Shown here one piece after another: positions 25,330-33,342 of a DNA stretch of 40,227 bases. Origin of the DNA: Elainella sp. Prado103 (lineage in GTDB: Bacteria > Cyanobacteriota > Cyanobacteriia > Elainellales > Elainellaceae). The notes below the pieces were generated by a model, which was not told the origin of the DNA, searched no databases, and worked only from the letters and a program-made list of their open reading frames with translations. The translations under genes and the position numbers were made by a program. The DNA is taken from the NCBI GenBank assembly GCA_025454395.1, contig JALOOM010000042.1, positions 1-40,227 on the forward strand, given 5' to 3'. Positions within the stretch are counted from its first letter, which is position 1. Each line of letters starts with the position of its first letter.

Positions 25330-26472
25330 ATGACTCACATTCTAATTCTGTATTCCACCCTCGGTTCCGGCCACGTTAGTGCAGCCAAGGCATTGACTCA
25401 AGCATTCAGCCAATTTCCGGATGTAACTGTTCAAAGTGAAGATGCATTGAATTACGCGAGCACGGTCTATCGCAGTGCAGTGGTGCAAATTTATGAGCAG
25501 CTCAGTGAGAAAGTACCCCAGCTTTATAAGGCGTTTTACGAAGGCAGCGATGTGGACGATCTGGAGCGATCCCTAGACAACAACCTGACTTGGGCGCGGT
25601 TAGAGCGTCCTTTTTTTCGTAAATTGGGGCAATTGGTCAAAACCGTCAATCCAGATGTGGTGGTCTGTGTGCAACAAATTCCGAGCCGATTACTGCAACT
25701 GCTGGATCAGGAAGATGCCTTATCGATCCCGCAATATGTTGTCGTGACTGATACGATCGCCCATAGCACCTGGATCAATTATGGTGTGAAGGGATATTAC
25801 TTACCCAATGCCCTCAGTGCTAACTTTCTGATTCAGCGCGGCATCGATCCCGCTTTGCTGCATGTCACCGGTATCCCGGTCAAGTTGGAAATCATGCAGC
25901 CAAAATCGCAAGCCGAGGTGCGAGCCCGTCATGGTTTACCGATCGAGGCTCCAGTGATCACCGTGTTTGGAGGGGGCTTAAACCCGCGCCGAGTACGCTA
26001 CATGGTGTCTAATTTGTTGGAACACCTGGAAGCCGGAATGGTGGTGGTTGCGGCTGGTCGAAACGAAGACTTGGAAGATGCGATCAGCGATTTAACCGCT
26101 AGCAAAACGACTCAACTGCTCAAATTGGGCACAATTGACTATGTCGATGATTTGATCGTGGCCAGCGACTTAATTATTACCAAAGCAGGTGGATTGATCA
26201 CGAGCGAAATTTTAGCGCGTGGCACCCCGATGGTGATTGTTGATCCCATTCCCGGACAAGAGGAACAAAATGCAGATGTGATCGCAGCGGCGGGGGCCGG
26301 GGTGCAGTTGCGACTCTTGGAAATGGTGACTCCGGCGGTGCAATATCTGTTGCAACACCCAGAACGCTTAACCGAAATGCGACAAGCCGCTCTGGAGATC
26401 GGGCAACCCCGCGCCTCCCTAAACATTGCCGAACATGTCCTGAGCAATTGGCAGACCCATCGCACAGATTAG
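25330..26472 (+). CDS. GT28-family glycosyltransferase (MGDG synthase/UgtP-like)
   Basis: A 380-aa two-domain GT-B enzyme. The N-terminus ILILYSTLGSGHVSAAKAL carries the GSGH(xxAA) acceptor loop of diacylglycerol glucosyl/galactosyltransferases. VVVTDTIAHSTWI and LHVTGIPV follow, with the donor-binding half GGGLNPRRVRYMV and the sugar-nucleotide motif TKAGGLITSEILARGTPMVIVDPIPGQEEQNA. It should move a sugar from a UDP donor to a lipid at the membrane face. The cyanobacterial MGlcDG synthase is a different family, so the natural acceptor here is uncertain. It diverges from the riboswitch leader and is followed by a GH1 gene. Confidence 0.82.
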   Translation: MTHILILYSTLGSGHVSAAKALTQAFSQFPDVTVQSEDALNYASTVYRSAVVQIYEQLSEKVPQLYKAFYEGSDVDDLERSLDNNLTWARLERPFFRKLGQLVKTVNPDVVVCVQQIPSRLLQLLDQEDALSIPQYVVVTDTIAHSTWINYGVKGYYLPNALSANFLIQRGIDPALLHVTGIPVKLEIMQPKSQAEVRARHGLPIEAPVITVFGGGLNPRRVRYMVSNLLEHLEAGMVVVAAGRNEDLEDAISDLTASKTTQLLKLGTIDYVDDLIVASDLIITKAGGLITSEILARGTPMVIVDPIPGQEEQNADVIAAAGAGVQLRLLEMVTPAVQYLLQHPERLTEMRQAALEIGQPRASLNIAEHVLSNWQTHRTD

Positions 26473-26543
26473 TTGCAGATTGGTTGCAGATTAATTGCAG
26501 ATTGATTACAGATTAATTGCAGATTCACTTCAGATTGATTTTC
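26467..26543 (+). repeat. Seven 11-bp tandem units between glycosyltransferase and glycosidase genes
   Basis: Units of form GATTRRTTGCA run from 26467 across the glycosyltransferase stop codon to 26543, five of them well conserved and the last two degenerate. The period of 11 bp is close to one helical turn. They end 16 bp before the GH1 start codon. Confidence 0.85.
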
Positions 26544-26558
26544 GAATTGATTTCACCT

Positions 26559-28103
26559 ATGGTTATGACAGACGCAGTCGTTCCCGCCCCCTTCTTGTGG
26601 GGTGTAGCCACTTCTGGGTATCAAAGTGAAGGTGGATTTAACGGGACAGGACAACCCCAGAATAACTGGTCACAGGGAGAGTCCCACGGTACTGTGATGC
26701 CGACCTTACGGGCAGCCGAGTTCTGGACTCGTTATGAAGAAGATTTTCAGCGTTGTCAGCAGATGGGCTTAAATGCCTTTCGGTTGGGGTTAGAGTGGGC
26801 CCGCATTCAGCCTTCCACCCATTCCACCACATTGCCGATCGCGTCTGCTCCTGCGTTCGATCTAGCGGCGATCGATGCCTATGCCGATCGAATTGCCGCC
26901 TGCCGTCGCTATGGGCTAGAACCGATCGTCACTCTGCACCATTTTACCCATCCTGCTTGGTTGGGGTTAGATGCTTGGCTGGCTGAAAGTACGATCGATT
27001 GCTTTCTTGCCTATGTTCAGATCACTATTACCCGCCTGAACCAACGACTCACCGAACATCATCAATTGCCCCCAGTGGGATGGTATATCACCATCAACGA
27101 ACCCAATATTTTGGTGCCCAACAGTTATCTGAGCCGCCAATTTCCGGCCGGATCGGCGATGGGGATTGCAACCCTCATGCAAGCCTACAACCATTTGTTA
27201 ACGGCCCATGTGCGCGCATACAACTGTATTCATGATTGCTATGCCGCTGCTGGCTGGCCAACTCCTCAAGTATCCCTCAACACCTATTGCAGTGATCTGT
27301 ACTGGTCTGAGCAAGTGATTTGGGATCTCCTATTATCTCCAGAACACCAGATCAAGCCAGCCCAATTACGGGACTATACCCACGATCGGGCCAAGGGGCT
27401 CGAACAAGCCTTGAAACAAGCCTCGTTGCCCTTCCGTCATAATTTACCCTACCAGTTAGGACGGCTCACCCATTGGGCTACCAATCAGCTTGGGTTTCGC
27501 CGCTTCGATATTGAGCAACTCGCTCTGTTTTTACAAACATTAGCCCGATCGCCCCGCGCCTCTGTGATCGATTTTGTCGCGATTGATTACTATGATCCCT
27601 TCATTGCCCACTTGTTTCGCCTCCCCGCATTTTCTGACTTTGAATTCAAAACTAAGGATTTCCGGGGTTGGCTGATGAGTGGAATTACCAGCAAATGGTG
27701 GGATTGGCGTAGCTTACCGGAAGGACTCCATTTTTTCTGCCAATATTACGCCAAAATTCTCCAACGCCCCATCTTAATCGCTGAAAATGGCATGGCGCTG
27801 CGACGCAAACCAGACAACAGTGTGGCCACCCAGCGCAACGATCAACTCCGACGCAGCCAGTTTTTGGAGGCACATCTGCAACAAATCTGGCGCTTAATGC
27901 AGGAAGGGGTGCCTTTACTGGGATACCTTCACTGGTCACTCACCGATAACTACGAATGGGGATCCTATACCCCACGGTTTGGCCTATTTAGCATCGATTT
28001 CGCCGATAGCACCGATCGATTAGTGGCCGATCATTTGGGCGATCGACCGTCCGAAACCTACGCCCGCCTGATTCGAGAACGGCAGCAGCAACAGACCGGC
28101 TAG
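26559..28103 (+). CDS. Glycoside hydrolase family 1 (beta-glucosidase-like)
   Basis: A 514-aa (beta/alpha)8-barrel enzyme. The N-terminus FLWGVATSGYQSEG, then LNAFRLGLEWARIQPS, the acid/base TINEPN (E181), the nucleophile IAENG (E409), and the aglycone/sugar-site stretch WSLTDNYEWGSY are canonical GH1. Thus retaining beta-glycosidase activity is likely; the substrate (cellobiose-type, glucosylglycerol or glycolipid) cannot be read. No signal peptide, so cytoplasmic. The start is ATG 26559 (MVMTDAV) or 26565; neither has a clear ribosome binding site, and the 11-bp repeats lie directly upstream. It follows the GT28 gene by 86 bp, so the two may be linked functionally. Confidence 0.9.
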   Translation: MVMTDAVVPAPFLWGVATSGYQSEGGFNGTGQPQNNWSQGESHGTVMPTLRAAEFWTRYEEDFQRCQQMGLNAFRLGLEWARIQPSTHSTTLPIASAPAFDLAAIDAYADRIAACRRYGLEPIVTLHHFTHPAWLGLDAWLAESTIDCFLAYVQITITRLNQRLTEHHQLPPVGWYITINEPNILVPNSYLSRQFPAGSAMGIATLMQAYNHLLTAHVRAYNCIHDCYAAAGWPTPQVSLNTYCSDLYWSEQVIWDLLLSPEHQIKPAQLRDYTHDRAKGLEQALKQASLPFRHNLPYQLGRLTHWATNQLGFRRFDIEQLALFLQTLARSPRASVIDFVAIDYYDPFIAHLFRLPAFSDFEFKTKDFRGWLMSGITSKWWDWRSLPEGLHFFCQYYAKILQRPILIAENGMALRRKPDNSVATQRNDQLRRSQFLEAHLQQIWRLMQEGVPLLGYLHWSLTDNYEWGSYTPRFGLFSIDFADSTDRLVADHLGDRPSETYARLIRERQQQQTG

Positions 28104-28148
28104 CCACGAAACAAATTGCACCGATCAACATCGATCCCCCCAAAAGCA

Positions 28149-28186
28149 GGAATTCCCCAGTTTGATCGATCAAACCAAGGAATTCC
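28149..28186. terminator. 38-bp palindrome between convergent genes
   Basis: GGAATTCC, three bases, the perfect palindrome GTTTGATCGATCAAAC, three bases, and GGAATTCC again form a near-symmetric hairpin. It lies between the 3' ends of the GH1 gene and the desaturase gene. A bidirectional terminator is plausible, though there is no T-run; it could also be a protein site. Confidence 0.4.
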
Positions 28187-28250
28187 CGCAGATATTTACA
28201 ATTCGATCAAGTCATCGACTCACGAGTGGTAACACCACCCTTGCTGCCGA

Positions 28251-29297
28251 TTATCCCTGCCGATCGACGGCTGAAAACGGTTGGTAGGCTTGCTCCGGAT
28301 GATAGAGATGGCAATGATCCACAATGTCTTTCATGAGTTTCCAGGAAAACTCTCGACATTGCATATATTCGCCCCAATTTTCCATCAAGCTCTGATGCGC
28401 CATTCTCAAGTTGTAAGAGGGCACTGAAACTGAGATGTGGTGCGGAACATGTACGTTGATGTCATGGCAGAGAATTTCTACCCAGCGGGGATAGCGGCAG
28501 TGAACGGTACCCGCGAGTTGCGACATTGCCGGATTCCAGGTTTCAGTCGGGTAAAACTGAATGTCAGGTGCCGTGTGATGCACAAGGGTAAAAGTACTCA
28601 TCCAGAAGTGATAGCCCAACCAAGGAATAAACCAAAACTTGATAAAGCCCCAAACCCCGGTGGTTAAGATCAATGTCGGGAATGTGATCACTGCAAAGAG
28701 AACAACAACTGCGATCGAGACTTTCACCTTGGCATGATCGCGCGCTGCAAATTGGTTGAGGTCAAAGTGGATTTTGAACCAGTGGGCAATGGAAGCCATC
28801 CACCAGAGCCGCCCCCGTAATAGTCGGTAAAAGGCTCTTAACCAGCCTGGGGCTCCTTCATACTGCTCAACCGTCCAGGGCTGCCAAGCATTGTCTACCA
28901 GCAGTTCGTTGGTGTGAACATGGTGATAATCGTGCAAAATCCGCCAGGGATGGAATGGATAAATGAGAGGCATCATCATAATGTGACCGACCCAGTCGTT
29001 TACCCAACGCCGTTTGGCAAATGAGCGATGCCCGCAGTCATGGCCGATTACAAAGAAGCCCGTCAGCGCAGTTCCCGTAAATGCCCAAGCAAAAGGCAAG
29101 AGGAACCAGGGAGAATTGGCAATGGCCACATATCCCAAGATGACAGATGACACGCTCAGCAAGACCGCTTGCCAGGCCTTACGGCGGTTTTTCTCAAAGC
29201 ACGCTTTGGGTAGGGTTTTAATGATATCTTTCAGATGAAAATCGGCCTTATCCGAAAGACGCGAGGTTGTTACGAAGTTATCAGTCGTTGCCGTCAT
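28251..29297 (-). CDS. desA: Acyl-lipid Delta12 fatty acid desaturase
   Basis: A 348-aa membrane di-iron desaturase that introduces the Delta12 double bond into oleoyl groups of membrane lipids, using ferredoxin. The three histidine boxes are HDCGH (86-90), HDYHH (122-126) and HVPHH (283-287). Hydrophobic segments around 45-85 and 190-240 are the membrane helices. [14 protein letters not shown] near the N-terminus and the [16 protein letters not shown] segment are typical of cyanobacterial DesA. It stands alone, convergent with the GH1 gene. Cold-inducible expression is known for desA in other cyanobacteria; nothing in this promoter shows it directly. Confidence 0.9.
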   Translation of the reverse strand: MTATTDNFVTTSRLSDKADFHLKDIIKTLPKACFEKNRRKAWQAVLLSVSSVILGYVAIANSPWFLLPFAWAFTGTALTGFFVIGHDCGHRSFAKRRWVNDWVGHIMMMPLIYPFHPWRILHDYHHVHTNELLVDNAWQPWTVEQYEGAPGWLRAFYRLLRGRLWWMASIAHWFKIHFDLNQFAARDHAKVKVSIAVVVLFAVITFPTLILTTGVWGFIKFWFIPWLGYHFWMSTFTLVHHTAPDIQFYPTETWNPAMSQLAGTVHCRYPRWVEILCHDINVHVPHHISVSVPSYNLRMAHQSLMENWGEYMQCREFSWKLMKDIVDHCHLYHPEQAYQPFSAVDRQG

Positions 29298-29760
29298 GTA
29301 TCAGATCGATTCTCCATGTTGAATGTGGATCGGCAATCGGCCAAACCCACGGTGAAACTGCGAGGCTCACCTGGACAGCAGACGGTGACATAGCAACCAT
29401 GTAACACCACCTATCCCAGCGAGTCCACTGTGGCTCTTCAAGCACGCCAGGATGAGCAAGATCCCCGCTAAAAGGCTTAAAAAACCTTTACATTTATACC
29501 ACGGGCAGGGCAACGCTGGATGGGATTTATCCAGATTGACTGACCCATCCGTCCAAATGACATAAAAAATGACATAAAAAATTCCCCGATCGCCGGTAAA
29601 CCTGATCTTCGATCGAAATCGATGGATCAATGCCACTGAAACGGGGAAATTGTGGAAAACTGTACCAGAACCTATTCACTGCCCACTTGATCGATCAGAT
29701 TCAAGGAGGAGTCCATCAGTTCACAAAGTCAGAAATTAGAAATTCGAGACAACTTGAGGT
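29298..29760. other. 463-bp intergenic stretch upstream of desA
   Basis: No supported gene. It includes a perfect 12-bp tandem pair (29557-29580) and presumably the desA promoter, which I cannot place. Confidence 0.55.
29557..29580 (+). repeat. 12-bp tandem pair upstream of desA
   Basis: ATGACATAAAAA is repeated twice without a gap, about 260 bp before the desA start on the opposite strand. This could be a regulator site or a chance slip. Confidence 0.6.
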
Positions 29761-30264
29761 TTAGCTGCTAGCTTTGCCGCGTCGTTTCCGAGTTGGGGCT
29801 GCTGCCACTGTTTTAGTTTTAGTCGCAGTCGATCGAGTTGTTGTTTTGGCAGTCGGTTCAGCAGCAGCTTTAGCCGCCGCTGGCTTACGTCCCCGTCTTG
29901 GGGCTTCTGTCGGTTCAGCGATCGGGGCTTCTTCCAGCTCATCATCGACTGATTTTGTCCGTCTGCGGCGAGTTTGCCCTCCCTTGGTGGTTTTCAGTTG
30001 GCGGTTGCTGCGCGCCAAGTAATGCTTTAAGGAAGAGGGAGCAATTGTCACCCCTTGCTTGGCTAACATCACCGCAATGTCATCGTAGGAGTAACCTTTA
30101 TCGAGCGCAGCCGTAATATGATCTCTAAGAACATCAACAGCTTCCCTCAAAGAAAGTTTCTCTTTCGTCTTTTCAGGCAGTTCCTGTAATGCTTCAGAAG
30201 CCTGATCGATTGCATCTTTCGTAACAAGCGTAGCGTTGGGAGAACGTCTGGTAGTTGAAATCAT
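29761..30264 (-). CDS. Small DNA-binding-like protein with AT-hook-type basic tail
   Basis: A 167-aa protein. Residues about 38-85 (LREAVDVLRDHITAALDKG, then YSYDDIAVMLAKQGVTIAP and SLKHYLAR) look like a helix-turn-helix in which a cell decides between units, a pattern common in accessory plasmid and mobilisation proteins. The last 70 residues are a lysine/arginine/alanine/threonine tail with RRGRKPAAAKAAAE, an AT-hook core (RGRKP), and a histone-H1-like end RKRRGKASS. Similar conserved proteins of unknown role occur in filamentous cyanobacteria. A chromatin- or promoter-binding role is inferred from composition. It is monocistronic. Confidence 0.7.
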   Translation of the reverse strand: MISTTRRSPNATLVTKDAIDQASEALQELPEKTKEKLSLREAVDVLRDHITAALDKGYSYDDIAVMLAKQGVTIAPSSLKHYLARSNRQLKTTKGGQTRRRRTKSVDDELEEAPIAEPTEAPRRGRKPAAAKAAAEPTAKTTTRSTATKTKTVAAAPTRKRRGKASS

Positions 30265-31037
30265 TGTTCAAGAAACTGATCGTTTGAATTTAATACTATC
30301 CTATTCTCGTAAATTTCAACCTCCCTTTACTCCCTAAATTCTGGTTCAGATTAGGCTTCACATTAACACCCTCAGTCTTACACTCAGTCCAAAACCGCTT
30401 TATTTCCAAGCTTATGATGCCAACTAACTGCGAATACTCCAGCCAATTCGCAATAGAACTTAACTATTTTTTAATCATTGTCCTTGTTCGTCGGGATATT
30501 TTCGGAATCTTGGACGAACCAGTTTCTCGCAATCATCGATCGACCCACCCCGATTCCCTTTAAATTTTTCACTCTACTGGGCACAGCCACCATAGTTCAG
30601 CCCTAGGTGTTACCCATAGGTTAAGGCAGGGTTGAGGTGTGCTTACGGCTAGTTATCAATTCAGTGGCTCAGGCTGAACAGAACCAGGTTCCATCAGCTC
30701 AGGTTTGCAAACTTAACCGAAATCTACTCGAACTAAATCTACTCAAACCAAACTTCACTCAAACTCAAACTTGATCGAAACCCATTTGATAAAGCTAATT
30801 TTCGGGCTGATTCGGCTGCAATCGATCGCAGCTTGTATTCAAATATATCGCTAATTTCAACACCTTATCACGAACATTACTCTGCTATACACCCCCTATC
30901 CACTCGCTAAAGTTCGTCCCCTATTCCCGCCGCACTCCCACGCCTCCCGACTCCGCCGCATCACCACAACTTGCAATGCTATAGTATGGCTCTAGATTAT
31001 GGCTCTAGCTTCTTCGTTCTTCGTATGAGTTAATCCT
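30265..31037. other. 773-bp intergenic stretch, no gene seen
   Basis: Stop-rich in all frames. At about 30719-30782 four degenerate units of roughly 15 bp (AAATCTACTCGAACT type) lie in tandem. Near the right end ATGGCTCTAG occurs twice, 12-15 bp apart, just before the cryptochrome gene. Confidence 0.55.
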
Positions 31038-32552
31038 GTGAAACCTCGTATTCTAATTTGGTATCGCCACGATTTGCGGCTCCATGACCATGAGCCCCTC
31101 CATACCGCCCTCAAACAGAGTGCTATTATAGTGCCGCTCTACTGTTTTGATCCACGGCAGTTTGGAGAAACCCACTTTGGTTTTCCCAAAACTGGTGCAT
31201 TTCGCGCGCAGTTTTTAAGAGAATCCATTCAAGATTTACAACGATCTTTCCAGAAACTGGGTAGTGCTTTAATCATCCGGGTCGGTAAACCCGAATCAAT
31301 TATTCCCACTTTAATCGAACCACTGCATATCACTTCAGTGTATTACCATACAGAAATTACTACTGAAGAACAGGTCGTAGAATTGGCACTTCAGCGATCG
31401 CTTCAGATGCATCACATACCTTATAGAGCCTTCTGGGGAAACACCCTCTATCATCCTGACGATTTGCCCTTCGATCGATCCAACATCCCAGAATTATTCA
31501 CGACTTTTCGTAAGCAAGTTGAAAAACACGCAAACATCCAACCTGCGTTGCCATCTCCGCAGACGTTATGCCCTTGGCATCTCCCTTCAGAGGGCTCAAC
31601 CCCTACATCTCCCCCATCCACAGTGGAGATAGGTGATATTCCCAGATTGGGTGACACATTGGGTGACTTCAACCTTCAACCAATCGTTCCTGACCCGCGA
31701 GCAGTACTGGCTTTTCAAGGTGGAGAAACCGCAGGTCTCACCAGGCTTCAGCAATATTTCTGGCAGCGAGATCAGCTCCGTCATTATAAAGAGACCCGTA
31801 ATGGCTTATTAGGGGCAGATTATTCATCTAAGTTTTCGGCTTGGTTGGCTGCTGGGTGTCTATCCCCTCGATATATCTATCAACAGGTCAGGCAGTATGA
31901 GCGGGAACGAGTACAGAATGATTCAACCTACTGGTTAATCTTCGAATTGTTATGGCGCGATTACTTTCAATTGATTAGCGCCAAGCATGGTGACCGCATT
32001 TTTTATCGATCGGGGTTACAAAGGCTACCCATTGCCTGGAAGCAAGACTGGCAGAGGTTCGATCTATGGCGAGCAGGCAAGACAGGCTATCCCTTCGTCG
32101 ATGCCAATCTGAAAGAGTTAGCCGCCACAGGCTTTATGTCAAACCGGGGGCGACAGAATGTAGCCAGTTTTCTCACCAAAAATCTGGGAATTGACTGGCG
32201 GATGGGAGCTGAATGGTTTGAATCGACCCTGATTGATTACGATGTGTGCAGCAATTGGGGAAATTGGAATTATAGTGCCGGAATTGGCAATGACGCACGC
32301 GGGTTTCGTTTTTTTAACATTACCAAACAGGCCCAAACCTACGATCCAGAGGGGAGCTATGTCAAACACTGGTTACCGGAACTGGTTGCAATTCCGGCGG
32401 CACGGATTCATGAACCCTGGAAACTCAGTCGCGATGAGCAAAAACAGTATGGAGTCAGGCTGGGGGTTGATTATCCCCACCCAATTGTGGATTTATTACA
32501 GTCGGCTGCAACTGAGGAAAAACGCTACAAAGAAGCAATTGCCAGGCGTTGA
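31038..32552 (+). CDS. DASH-type cryptochrome (cry-DASH)
   Basis: A 504-aa flavoprotein of the photolyase family. The N-terminal antenna-binding Rossmann half starts ILIWYRHDLRLHDHEPL. The FAD-binding half includes GADYSSKFSAWLAAGCLSPRYIY, LLWRDYFQLI, TGFMSNRGRQNVASFL, WRMGAEWFE and DVCSNWGNWNYSAGIGNDAR, which are diagnostic for cry-DASH rather than CPD photolyase. Members repair single-stranded or looped cyclobutane dimers and act as blue-light receptors. Translation appears to start at GTG 31038; no upstream ATG fits. A 20-residue Pro/Ser/Thr-rich insert (LPSEGSTPTSPPSTVEIG) lies in the interdomain linker. The iteron-bearing region starts 6 bp after its stop. Confidence 0.92.
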   Translation: MKPRILIWYRHDLRLHDHEPLHTALKQSAIIVPLYCFDPRQFGETHFGFPKTGAFRAQFLRESIQDLQRSFQKLGSALIIRVGKPESIIPTLIEPLHITSVYYHTEITTEEQVVELALQRSLQMHHIPYRAFWGNTLYHPDDLPFDRSNIPELFTTFRKQVEKHANIQPALPSPQTLCPWHLPSEGSTPTSPPSTVEIGDIPRLGDTLGDFNLQPIVPDPRAVLAFQGGETAGLTRLQQYFWQRDQLRHYKETRNGLLGADYSSKFSAWLAAGCLSPRYIYQQVRQYERERVQNDSTYWLIFELLWRDYFQLISAKHGDRIFYRSGLQRLPIAWKQDWQRFDLWRAGKTGYPFVDANLKELAATGFMSNRGRQNVASFLTKNLGIDWRMGAEWFESTLIDYDVCSNWGNWNYSAGIGNDARGFRFFNITKQAQTYDPEGSYVKHWLPELVAIPAARIHEPWKLSRDEQKQYGVRLGVDYPHPIVDLLQSAATEEKRYKEAIARR

Positions 32553-32557
32553 GGGAT

Positions 32558-33267
32558 GATTACAAATCTGATTACAGGACTTGTAATCAATCGGTGCGAT
32601 CGGGGCGGCGAGAGATCGATCGACCCCATGATTACAGAAAATGATTACAGTGAAGTCGGGGACACCCTCAAGGTCATTTGGCTCAAATCTAGCCCTAATC
32701 AGGCTTTAAGTCGAGTTCAGTTCATTGCCCACCCTCGATTTTGGGGCGAGGATCTAGAGCATGATTTTGTAATCAGCCATTGGGCCAGAGGGTCTAGAGA
32801 ATCTTGTAATCAGCCTCGCTTTGACAGGAGTGGTCGCAATCACCCTGAACGGACAGCTATCCTCGATCGATCCGGATGATTACGTAACGATTACAAGTCA
32901 TAGTTCGGTAGTGCTACCTCTAATCACCCAGCACCGGCCTGTTGATAACGAAAACCTTCTAGACCCCTACCCCCAACCGACTGCCTATTATCCAAGGTTT
33001 CAGCCCCATGATTACAGGTTTTCCTAAACCCCCCTCCCCAACCCGATTCATTTGTTTCTAGAACCTCCCCCCCAAGCTCTCTAGATCCTCAACCCGACCC
33101 AGTCTAGACCCCCACAGTCAAACTTTCTAGAGCCTCCCTCCCAATCACTTCTAGACCCCTAGCATCGATCTCTCTAGACCCCCTACCCCTAAATTACGGT
33201 AATTGGCTCAAGTTATCCGGATTTACGCCCCAGGTGATTACAAAACACTGTAATCAAATCGATTACA
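32558..33267. repeat. Twelve GATTACA boxes in a candidate replication origin
   Basis: The exact heptamer GATTACA occurs at 32558, 32570, 32630, 32643, 32889, 33010, 33236 and 33261, and its complement TGTAATC at 32582, 32768, 32805 and 33249. Two triplets and one pair are spaced 12-13 bp. By chance fewer than one copy would be expected in 710 bp. Another TGTAATC lies at 37196, just after the small gene that follows the replication protein. They look like protein-binding boxes of an origin or of the replication gene's operator. Confidence 0.85.
33057..33195 (+). repeat. Six 23-bp iterons headed by TCTAGA
   Basis: TCTAGA starts at 33057, 33080, 33103, 33126, 33150 and 33173, giving intervals of 23, 23, 23, 24 and 23 bp. 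Most units continue TCTAGANCCYC and are C-rich. Two outlying copies are at 32793 and 32958. Regular direct repeats of this size before a replication gene are the hallmark of iteron-controlled plasmid origins. Confidence 0.85.
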
Positions 33268-33342
33268 AAAGCCGCTGTTGATGAGGGTAATTGCCCAGAA
33301 CCGCCCTGATATAACCAGAGAACGGTTTATTGGGGTCATTTC

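Noticed and set aside
29367-29636. 89-codon minus-strand frame upstream of desA
   Set aside because: Composition and lack of any motif suggest chance; it spans the 12-bp tandem repeat.
32556-32879. 107-codon plus-strand frame in the origin-like region
   Set aside because: Its sequence is dictated by the repeated GATTACA boxes and shows no protein similarity.
33057-33195. CRISPR array
   Set aside because: Only about six bases are conserved per 23-bp unit and there are no spacers of normal size; iterons fit better.
32980-33225. DnaA boxes (TTATCCAAG, TTATCCGGA)
   Set aside because: Each has two mismatches to TTATCCACA; two such matches in this length are not convincing.
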